Source of the DNA: Neorhizobium sp. NCHU2750
GTDB taxonomy: Bacteria; Pseudomonadota; Alphaproteobacteria; Rhizobiales; Rhizobiaceae
Direction: 5' to 3'
NCBI RefSeq assembly: GCF_003597675.1
Contig: NZ_CP030827.1
Coordinates: forward strand, 558,001-622,000
Length of the DNA stretch: 64,000 bases
Shown: piece after piece, positions 1 to 5,930 of the stretch
Layout of the letters: every line of letters starts with the position of its first letter
Numbering within the stretch: position 1 is the stretch's first letter
Notes under the pieces: model-generated
What the model was told of the DNA's origin: nothing
The model's input: only the letters and a program-made list of their open reading frames with translations
Databases searched by the model: none
Made by a program: the position numbers and the translations under genes

Positions 1-825
1 CGAATTATCGTCATCCACGCGACCGACCAGCTGGTCGTCGCTGCGGCGACGGATCGGCGGCAGCGGCTTCGGCCGGGAGGCGAGCCAGCTCGGATATACG
101 GTGGCCGAATCGTTGCGCAACCGGGCAAGCTGGTCATAGGAAAGATAGCCGCTCACCGGCGCCGAAATCACCGTCTGCCACTGCGAGATGGCGGTGCGGC
201 TGCGCGGGCCCATCACGCCGTCCGTGCCTCCGGTATTGAAGCCGAGCGATGTCAGTCGGCCCTGGACTTCGCGTCGCGTGGTCACATCCGAAAGCATCAC
301 CGCTTCCTCGGCCGGCGTGCCGACGGTGAATTCCGGCTCTTCCGGCGCGGGCGGGGCGCTTTCCTGCTGCGGTGCCTGACCTGCCTGCTGCGTGTCCATC
401 TTGTCGTCGGCGGTGGAAAGCTTGACGATCCGCGCCTGTGCGATAGAGGCGAACTTGCCGGTCGGATAGGCCGTCAGATAGCCCTGATATTCCTCGACCG
501 TGTTGCCGGCGGCTGCCGCCTGCCAGACGGCAAATTCCTGCTGCCACGGGTCCTGCGCACCGGCCTGGGGGGCAACGGGGGCAACGGCTGCCGGCGCAAC
601 CACCACCGGTGCAACGGCAACCGGCGCGACTGCGACCGGGGCGGCTGGTGCGACCTGCGCGGCTGGGGCAGCAGCGACAGGGGCCGATGCTGCCGGAGCA
701 GCAGGGGCTGCTGCTGGCGGCGTCGCAGCTGCGGGAGCGGCCTCCTGCGCCAGTACCGGCCCGGCTGCGATCGATGCGCTCACGACGCTGGCAATCAGAA
801 GCCTCGCATAATGTTTGGTTGTCAT
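1..825 (-). CDS. Secreted Ala/Pro-rich protein with peptidoglycan-binding-like domain (partial, 3' end outside window)
   Basis: The frame is open from an ATG at 825 down to base 1, giving 275 codons with no stop, so the C-terminus is missing. The first 26 or so residues form a signal peptide with a likely cut after VLA. A low-complexity Ala/Pro/Val stretch of about 60 residues follows, then a soluble part. Near residues 195-245 there is a segment (VQGRLTSLGFNTGG, GVMGPRSRTAI) with the pattern of a PG_binding_1 fold. This suggests a periplasmic or envelope protein attached to the cell wall. Its enzymatic partner domain, if any, would lie beyond the window. The domain call rests on motif recognition only. 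Confidence 0.7.
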   Translation of the reverse strand, partial: MTTKHYARLLIASVVSASIAAGPVLAQEAAPAAATPPAAAPAAPAASAPVAAAPAAQVAPAAPVAVAPVAVAPVVVAPAAVAPVAPQAGAQDPWQQEFAVWQAAAAGNTVEEYQGYLTAYPTGKFASIAQARIVKLSTADDKMDTQQAGQAPQQESAPPAPEEPEFTVGTPAEEAVMLSDVTTRREVQGRLTSLGFNTGGTDGVMGPRSRTAISQWQTVISAPVSGYLSYDQLARLRNDSATVYPSWLASRPKPLPPIRRRSDDQLVGRVDDDNS

Positions 826-937
826 GTCATGGACCTTCTTGTGTGTGCCCGACTGTCTTGATGTGGCCGATGCCGGCGACGTGGGGCGATCTGGATGGGA
901 CGCGAATGCTGGAAGAGAGAAAGAATGAAGCGCTGGC

Positions 938-1294
938 TCAGTCGCCGATGGCGGTATAGTAGCCGTTGAGATTGCGGCCGCAGGCCTTGGCCGGAATGCC
1001 GTTGAGATAGATGCCGCCGTCCGGCGTCGATACCACGAACACTTTCATGTCTGCCTTCATGGTGCCTGCTAGCCCGTTGGGCGTATCCTGCAATGTGCCG
1101 CTGACGGTGCAGGTCTTCTTGGAATAGTCGAGCCGATCGGCAACGATGACGGACACGGTCGTGCGGTTGGTGATCTCCACCGCACATTGGACGGCACCGT
1201 CGCAGCTGCCGCCGTAGTCTCCCGAAAGATCACGGGCCTGCGCGATGGCCGGGGCCATCAGGGCAGTAAGGGCAAGTAATTTTAAATAAGGCAA
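938..1294 (-). CDS. Small secreted protein of unknown function
   Basis: The product is 118 residues. It starts at a TTG with a purine-rich stretch just upstream, and an in-frame stop lies six codons further up, so no ATG start is available. Residues 1-20 are a clear signal peptide (LLALTALMAPAIAQA, cut before RD). The mature part has three or four cysteines and reads as a compact beta-rich domain. I do not recognise a family. It is transcribed in the same direction as the partial gene at 1-825 but lies about 110 bases upstream of it. Confidence 0.6.
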   Translation of the reverse strand: MPYLKLLALTALMAPAIAQARDLSGDYGGSCDGAVQCAVEITNRTTVSVIVADRLDYSKKTCTVSGTLQDTPNGLAGTMKADMKVFVVSTPDGGIYLNGIPAKACGRNLNGYYTAIGD

Positions 1295-1586
1295 TCTCGG
1301 TCTCTTTGGCTATTATGATGACACCGTGATGCCTCAATTCGCCCTAATCCTGCCTTAATTCATTTGGTAAATGCAAGCTAAAATAATCAGCCGGCATGCG
1401 ATTTACTTGCAGAAATACTTTCTAAACTGGACGAATTCGGCGTTATTGGTGCGATATGGGCCGGTTTCGCCTCGGTTTTTGCGTCCACCGAAACAATCGC
1501 ACATCGGCGAGAAATATGGCGGAGGTTGCACTTCGAGCCCCAGTTATTATTGTGCCGCAAGGCAGAAAACCGAGGTTTGAATTTCA

Positions 1587-1895
1587 ATGATCCTTCATTG
1601 CGTCTTCGTCCGTTTCAAATCCGCGCTGCAGGCGGCGGAAAAGCAGGAACTCTACGAGGCCATTGCCGGCCTGAAGACCGTCGTTCCGGGTATTCTCGAT
1701 CTCAAGGCAGGCCCGAATGTGTCGGCTGAAGGTCTGAACGGCGGCTTTCTCGACGGTTTCATCGTCACGTTTGAAAGCCCGGAGGCACGCGATGCCTATA
1801 TCGCCGCGCCCGGCCATATCGCCGTCGCCGAACGCATCGTCGCGGCGGCCGAAGGTGGCCTGTCAGGCCTGATCGTCTACGATCTCGCGGCCTGA
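1587..1895 (+). CDS. Dabb (stress-responsive alpha/beta barrel) domain protein
   Basis: This 102-residue protein opens with MILHCVFVRFK and contains a G-x-N-VSAEGL and a FIVTFESPEARDAY segment. That is the layout of the dimeric alpha/beta-barrel Dabb family, a ferredoxin-like fold of about 100 residues. Family members are small cytoplasmic proteins linked to stress or acting as small-molecule lyases or cyclases; the substrate cannot be read here. The start is the ATG 12 bases after a GAGG. The gene converges with the peroxiredoxin gene. Confidence 0.8.
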   Translation: MILHCVFVRFKSALQAAEKQELYEAIAGLKTVVPGILDLKAGPNVSAEGLNGGFLDGFIVTFESPEARDAYIAAPGHIAVAERIVAAAEGGLSGLIVYDLAA

Positions 1896-1903
1896 CATGT
1901 CGT

Positions 1904-1934
1904 CCCCACTCCCGTGACATGCAGGGGAGTGGGG
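1904..1934. terminator. Perfect 10-bp hairpin between convergent genes
   Basis: CCCCACTCCC at 1904-1913 pairs with GGGAGTGGGG at 1925-1934 around an 11-base loop. It sits eight bases after the Dabb stop and between two convergent stop codons. There is no long T run on the plus side, so a bidirectional terminator is the likely but unproven role. Confidence 0.5.
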
Positions 1935-1940
1935 AAAAGG

Positions 1941-1974
1941 TTCAAAGCTGTTGAAGCTTCAAAGCTGTTGAAGC
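1941..1974. repeat. Perfect 17-bp tandem duplication across the peroxiredoxin stop codon
   Basis: The 17-base unit TTCAAAGCTGTTGAAGC occurs twice without a gap (1941-1957 and 1958-1974). The second copy contains the last codons and the TGA of the minus-strand peroxiredoxin gene. The first copy therefore repeats those codons and the stop just downstream. Confidence 0.85.
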
Positions 1975-2444
1975 ATCGCGTCGGCGGCCGAAACGGTGGC
2001 CTGGCCGGGGCTTTCCTCGATATTGAGCGATTTCACCACGCCGTTCTCGACCAGCATCGAGTAACGCTTGGAGCGCAGGCCGAGACCGCCGGCGGACAGA
2101 TCGATGTCGAGGCCGACGGCTTTGGTGAAGGCGCCATCCCAATCGGCGAGGAAATGGATCTTGCCCATCGCGCCCGATTGCTGGGCCCAGGCGCCCATCA
2201 CGTGCCAGTCGTTGACGGCAACCACCGCGATGTCGTCGACACCCTTGGCGAGAAGCGCATCCCGGTTTTCGATATAGCCCGGCAGGTGGTTCAGCGTGCA
2301 GGTTGGCGTAAACGCGCCCGGCACGGCAAACAGCACGACCTTCTTGTTGGCGAAAAGCTCGCCCGTGGTGATTTCCACCGGGCCATCCGCCGTTTTTTCC
2401 TTGAACTTTGCCTCGGGAAGCGTGTCGCCCACTGCAATCGTCAT
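1959..2444 (-). CDS. Peroxiredoxin, Prx5-like (thiol peroxidase / glutaredoxin-dependent type)
   Basis: This 161-residue protein has the Prx5 active-site stretch PGAFTPTC, with the peroxidatic cysteine at about residue 49 and the supporting Thr and Pro in place. The later part (SKRYSMLVENGVVKSLNIEE) also matches the family. Prx5-type enzymes reduce hydrogen peroxide and alkyl hydroperoxides in the cytoplasm using thioredoxin or glutaredoxin. Family length is about 160 residues, so it is complete. The frame is open far upstream, but ATG at 2444 is chosen because GGGAGAGACGAGA precedes it and the family begins here. It is probably monocistronic. Confidence 0.93.
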   Translation of the reverse strand: MTIAVGDTLPEAKFKEKTADGPVEITTGELFANKKVVLFAVPGAFTPTCTLNHLPGYIENRDALLAKGVDDIAVVAVNDWHVMGAWAQQSGAMGKIHFLADWDGAFTKAVGLDIDLSAGGLGLRSKRYSMLVENGVVKSLNIEESPGQATVSAADAMLQQL

Positions 2445-2492
2445 TCTCGTCTCTCCCACCATCGCAATCGCCCACGCGATTGCCTGCCCGGC

Positions 2493-2520
2493 ACTATAGG
2501 GGTGACAGATGACAAGACAA
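2493..2520 (-). promoter_or_regulatory. Candidate sigma-70 type promoter for the peroxiredoxin gene
   Basis: Read on the minus strand, TTGTCT (2515-2520) and TATAGT (2493-2498) are separated by 16 bases. They lie about 50 bases upstream of the start codon. The match is good for a vegetative promoter but is only sequence-based. Confidence 0.4.
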
Positions 2521-2528
2521 GGATATCT

Positions 2529-2574
2529 GCATGCCGCGCAAAAGTGTGACGCGGTTTTGCGGTGAACGGCATGC
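2529..2574. repeat. Short palindromic intergenic element, full copy A
   Basis: This 46-base element has 8-bp inverted ends (GCATGCCG at 2529-2536, CGGCATGC at 2567-2574). It also has an inner inverted pair CGCAAAA / TTTTGCG separated by 11 bases. A near-identical element lies at 16048-16092 and a half copy at 2586-2617. The ends differ between full copies in a compensating way, so the folded form seems to be kept. Confidence 0.85.
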
Positions 2575-2585
2575 GCAGCAAAGCT

Positions 2586-2617
2586 ATGCCGCGCAAAAGT
2601 GTGAAGCGGTTTTGCGG
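2586..2617. repeat. Half copy of the palindromic intergenic element
   Basis: This keeps ATGCCG followed by the inner CGCAAAA / TTTTGCG core, but lacks the right-hand inverted end. It lies 11 bases after copy A in the same orientation, so the pair looks like a partial tandem duplication. Confidence 0.75.
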
Positions 2618-2647
2618 GCTGACGACAGGTCGATGGGGCAGGTGGCT

Positions 2648-3490
2648 TCACTCGAAGGCGAGCGATGTCTCCATCGATCGCGCTCCGGCGACCACGAGAA
2701 TACCCCAGCGCTTGCCCTTCATGTCGTAGCCCTTGGGAAGGTCGCCGACCGGCATGTCGATCTGGTAGCTGTCGCCGTCGCGCTCGCCCGCAGCATCGCC
2801 GAACAGCACATGGCCATCCGGCCCGGTGACGATCACCTGGGGCTTCTTCGTTGCATTCTGCGGCAGCCGCAGCCGAAGCCGCAACGTGTCGCCATCCGCC
2901 GAGACCGAGTAATGGGTGACGGCGAAATCGTCCGACGGGGCTTCCGGCAGCTTGGCCTCCGCATCGTTGATGATCATCGCCTCGGCAAATGACGTGCCGG
3001 CATCGGCCCTCAGCGACAGCGAGAAATCCGCCTGGAAGGGAATGCAGATATTGCGGCAAAGCCCGATGAACGCGGAAGCTGTCAATGTCGCCGGCTTGCT
3101 GAGGTCGTTCACCTTGAGTTCGAAGGGAAAGGTCACCGGCCCGCCATAGCCCACGTCGCGAACCGGTCCGTTGTCGATGCGGCGCGGCGTCGGATAGGAC
3201 ATGCGCGTCAGGCTGACCCCGGCCGTGTCGGCAAACTCGATATGCGGGGGAATACCGGCATCGCCCGGTTCCTTCCAATAGGTGATCCAGCCGGCCTTCG
3301 GCTCGATCTGCAATGCCCCGCGCACCACGCCGCGATTATCGGGCGTCAGCGCGACGATCCGCATCCGCCCGCCCTCGTTATTCGCCCAGTCGCTCGTTTC
3401 CGCCCGCGCAGCATGGCCATGCGTAAGAAAGGCGGTCATCAGCAGCGTGACGGAAGTCAGGTGGCGCAGGGCAGGGGCGATCGATGTCAT
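2648..3490 (-). CDS. DsbD N-terminal (alpha) domain-like periplasmic protein
   Basis: This 280-residue protein has a signal peptide of about 30 residues (hydrophobic LLMTAFLTHGHAARA). A beta-rich domain follows with WITYWKEPGDAGIPP at 67-82 and a Cys pair CRNIC at 145-149. That pair, C-x3-C followed by IPF, matches the thiol centre of DsbD-alpha (cDsbD-type) domains, which pass electrons to periplasmic substrates such as DsbC or cytochrome c maturation proteins. No DsbD membrane part follows in the gene or beside it, so an electron donor must come from elsewhere. The start ATG lies at the end of a long non-coding stretch. Confidence 0.8.
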   Translation of the reverse strand: MTSIAPALRHLTSVTLLMTAFLTHGHAARAETSDWANNEGGRMRIVALTPDNRGVVRGALQIEPKAGWITYWKEPGDAGIPPHIEFADTAGVSLTRMSYPTPRRIDNGPVRDVGYGGPVTFPFELKVNDLSKPATLTASAFIGLCRNICIPFQADFSLSLRADAGTSFAEAMIINDAEAKLPEAPSDDFAVTHYSVSADGDTLRLRLRLPQNATKKPQVIVTGPDGHVLFGDAAGERDGDSYQIDMPVGDLPKGYDMKGKRWGILVVAGARSMETSLAFE

Positions 3491-3698
3491 GCAACGGGAT
3501 TTAGCCCAGGCTGAAATGGCTGGCCACCCATCTGGGGTGAAATACGATCATTTTCGCTTGAATGCATTTTCGGTTGAATGATGGAGGGGACTGCTCCATC
3601 TTGACTAAAGATCGTCCGCGGCGGCGCCCCTGGGCACCCCTTGGAGCGCGTCCCTTTGGGTACCTGCGCGGACCGGGCTCAACAGCACTGGAGGCACG

Positions 3699-4304
3699 AT
3701 GGGATTCACGGCACTGAGAGACAAGCGCGAACGCGGCTTTCTGGACGGCCAGTTCCTGATCGCCATGCCCGGCGTCCAGGATGGCAATTTTGCGCGTACC
3801 GTTGTCTATATCTGCGCCCATTCTCCCGCCGGTGCCATGGGCTTCATCATCAACCGACTGCAGGACCTGTCGTTTACCGACGTGGTCGACCATCTGAAAC
3901 TGCTTGAGGGCGAGCATCGCGAGGTCATTCCCGATAGCGCCCGGCATTTTCCCGTGCTTTACGGTGGCCCGGTCGAGCCCGGTCGCGGTTTCGTGCTGCA
4001 TTCGGACGACTTTTCCTGCGACTCCTCCATTCCCGTCAGCGACGAGATATCGCTGACCGCGACCCTCGATATCCTGCGGGCGATTGCCAGGGGAGAAGGC
4101 CCGGCGCGCGCCACGATGCTGCTCGGCTATGCCGGCTGGGGCGCCGGGCAACTGGAGGCGGAAATGGGCAATAACGGCTGGCTGAATTGCCCGCCGCAGG
4201 ATGACCTGATCTTCGACCCGATGGTCGATACGAAATATGAGCGCGCCCTCGCCACTATGGGGGTCACGCCGGAAATGCTGTCCACCGAGGCGGGCCACGC
4301 CTGA
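3699..4304 (+). CDS. yqgE: YqgE/AlgH family protein (UPF0301)
   Basis: This 201-residue protein has the family signatures [15 protein letters not shown] near residue 17 and GAMGFIINR near 45. It also has [15 protein letters not shown] near 90 and [16 protein letters not shown] near 145. The length fits the family (about 185-205). The molecular role of YqgE/AlgH proteins is not settled; in some bacteria they are linked to alginate or to stress. A cytoplasmic protein is expected. The ATG follows a GGAGG. Confidence 0.93.
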   Translation: MGFTALRDKRERGFLDGQFLIAMPGVQDGNFARTVVYICAHSPAGAMGFIINRLQDLSFTDVVDHLKLLEGEHREVIPDSARHFPVLYGGPVEPGRGFVLHSDDFSCDSSIPVSDEISLTATLDILRAIARGEGPARATMLLGYAGWGAGQLEAEMGNNGWLNCPPQDDLIFDPMVDTKYERALATMGVTPEMLSTEAGHA

Positions 4305-4313
4305 AGTTTTTCG

Positions 4314-4338
4314 GGAACGATACTGCTTCGGCACCGTT
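4314..4338 (+). promoter_or_regulatory. EcfG-type general stress promoter upstream of the CsbD gene
   Basis: GGAAC at 4314-4318 and CGTT at 4335-4338 are separated by exactly 16 bases. This is the alphaproteobacterial EcfG consensus (GGAAC-N16/17-CGTT). It lies just after the yqgE stop and 52 bases before the CsbD start. CsbD proteins are classic general-stress products. Confidence 0.65.
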
Positions 4339-4390
4339 CTATACCTGCAGGACGCAAGCAAAGCGTTTCAAGGTATAAAGGAGAACGAGT

Positions 4391-4582
4391 ATGGGTAGCA
4401 CCAGCGACAAGATGGCCGGCAAGGGCAATGAAATCGCAGGCAAGGTCAAGCAGGCTGCAGGCGATATGACCGATAACCCCAAGCTCAAGGCCAAGGGCAA
4501 CGCCCAGGAAGCCAAGGGTCATGCCCAGCAGGCAAAGGGTAAGATCAAGGAAGCCGGCAAGGAATTCGTCGACCGCCTCTGA
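4391..4582 (+). CDS. CsbD family stress protein
   Basis: This is a 63-residue, very hydrophilic, Lys/Ala/Gly-rich protein. It has the CsbD pattern: DKMAGKGNEIAGKVKQAAGD, then repeated AKG-x-AQ(E/Q)AKG blocks. CsbD-like proteins are small, largely helical or disordered proteins made under the general stress response; their molecular job is unknown. AAAGGAGAA precedes the ATG. A 7-bp inverted repeat TATACCT / AGGTATA (4340-4346 and 4371-4377) lies in the 5' leader and reaches the ribosome-binding site. A strong terminator follows, so the unit is probably monocistronic. Confidence 0.92.
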   Translation: MGSTSDKMAGKGNEIAGKVKQAAGDMTDNPKLKAKGNAQEAKGHAQQAKGKIKEAGKEFVDRL

Positions 4583-4638
4583 GGTCGCGAATGATGGCCT
4601 GGCGTGAGCGTCGGGCCTGGAATCTCCAGTCAGTCAGG

Positions 4639-4674
4639 AAACCTGTTTCGGCTTTGCCGGAGCAGGTTTTCTCT
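4639..4674 (+). terminator. Rho-independent terminator after the CsbD gene
   Basis: The left arm at 4639-4652 pairs with the right arm at 4656-4669 over 14 bp, including two G:U pairs, with a TTT loop. A short T-rich tail follows. It separates the CsbD gene from the metallopeptidase and argues against a metallopeptidase start at 4604. Confidence 0.75.
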
Positions 4675-4711
4675 ATGTGCCTTCCCGATGAGCTCAAACC
4701 CGGATCGATCC

Positions 4712-5773
4712 ATGCGCCTTTACGACTGCGACCACTGCGGCCAGACCATCCATTTCGACAACAGGAACTGCGTCAATTGCGGATACCGGGTCGCCTTCGT
4801 GCCGGAGGCGCTGTCCATGCAGGCTTTGCAGCCGAGCGAGGCGGACGATACGTGGTCCCTGTTTGCAAGCCCCGACCACAAGGTTCGCCCATGCGCAAAT
4901 GCTGCCATGGATATCTGCAACTGGACGGTTTTGGCCGATGACCCGAACACGTTCTGCCCCGCCTGCCGGCACAACCGCCTTGTCCCCGATGCCTCGACGG
5001 AAGAGGGGCTGAGGCAATGGCGCCGCATCAGCCAGGCGCAGCGCCATCTCTTCTATTCGCTGCTGAAATGGGATCTGCCGCGCATCAACCGCGACGAGGA
5101 TCCGGTCGGCGGCCTCGTCTTCGATTTCCTCGTCGACGAGGTCCAGCCGGACGGCACGGTGAAGGCGGCCATGACCGGCCACGAAAACGGCCTGATCGCC
5201 ATCCGTGCCGCGGAGGCAGACGACGCCACGCGGGAGCAGATCCGGGTCTCGATGAACGAACCCTATCGCACCATGCTCGGCCATTTCCGCCACGAGACCG
5301 GGCATTATATCTGGGACAAGATGGTCCGCGACGGCGGCAAACTCCATGCCTTCCGCGCGGTCTTCGGGGACGAGACGGTCGATTACGGCGAGGCGCTGCG
5401 CCGCAATTACGAGGAAGGCCCGCCGCCGAACTGGCAGGAATTCTTCATCTCCACCTATGCCAGTTCCCACCCCTGGGAAGACTTCGCCGAGAGCTTCGCC
5501 CACTATATCCACATCGTCGATACGCTTGAGACGGCACGCGCTTACGGCATGTCGATCGATCCGCGCAGCCATGAGGAACTGGCCGCCGAGATCGACTTCA
5601 ACCCCTATGCGGCACGCGATGCCGAACAGCTTGTCTCCGCCTGGATCCCGTTCTCGCTGGCGATCAACAGCATCCACCGCTCGATGGGCGTGCCGGACCT
5701 CTACCCGTTCATCCTGACGCCGGCGGTCACCGCCAAGCTGCAGTTCATCCATGATCTGGTGCAGCGGCGGTAG
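4712..5773 (+). CDS. Zinc-ribbon putative zinc metallopeptidase
   Basis: The product is 353 residues from the ATG at 4712. Residues 1-25 hold a zinc ribbon (C6-x2-C9, C20-x2-C23). A second Cys cluster lies near 61-85 (FCPACR). The HExxH zinc-protease motif HETGH is at 194-198, preceded by GHFR. A downstream segment FISTYASSHPWEDFAESFAH is typical of this family. I recognise it as the 'putative zinc-binding metallopeptidase' family; the substrate is unknown and no signal peptide is seen. The frame is open from 4604, but that start would include the terminator hairpin, and the family begins with MRLYDC. Confidence 0.88.
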   Translation: MRLYDCDHCGQTIHFDNRNCVNCGYRVAFVPEALSMQALQPSEADDTWSLFASPDHKVRPCANAAMDICNWTVLADDPNTFCPACRHNRLVPDASTEEGLRQWRRISQAQRHLFYSLLKWDLPRINRDEDPVGGLVFDFLVDEVQPDGTVKAAMTGHENGLIAIRAAEADDATREQIRVSMNEPYRTMLGHFRHETGHYIWDKMVRDGGKLHAFRAVFGDETVDYGEALRRNYEEGPPPNWQEFFISTYASSHPWEDFAESFAHYIHIVDTLETARAYGMSIDPRSHEELAAEIDFNPYAARDAEQLVSAWIPFSLAINSIHRSMGVPDLYPFILTPAVTAKLQFIHDLVQRR

Positions 5774-5780
5774 AGGCGGC

Positions 5781-5923
5781 AAAGACCCCTCCCAACCCTC
5801 CCCACAAGGGGGAGGGCTTAACCCCGCCGCTCCGTCGGACCACAATTGTGGCAGGGAGCGGGCCACGGGTTTTCTCCCCCCTTGTGGGGGAGATGGCCGG
5901 CAGGCCAGAGAGGGTCTTTTTTT
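5781..5923. repeat. 143-bp composite palindromic intergenic element, likely bidirectional terminator
   Basis: The outer 8-bp inverted ends are AAAGACCC (5781-5788) and GGGTCTTT (5912-5919). Inside are a hairpin CCCTCCCC-ACAA-GGGGAGGG type (5796-5816), a 12-base palindrome CCACAATTGTGG (5840-5851) and a second hairpin TCTCCCCC / GGGGGAGA (5873-5893). A run of T ends the right side. It fills the whole gap between two convergent genes. Confidence 0.7.
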
Positions 5924-5930
5924 GGGGGCC

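Noticed and set aside
1371..1586. Short overlapping frames on both strands upstream of the Dabb gene
   Set aside because: They lack coding character and ribosome sites.
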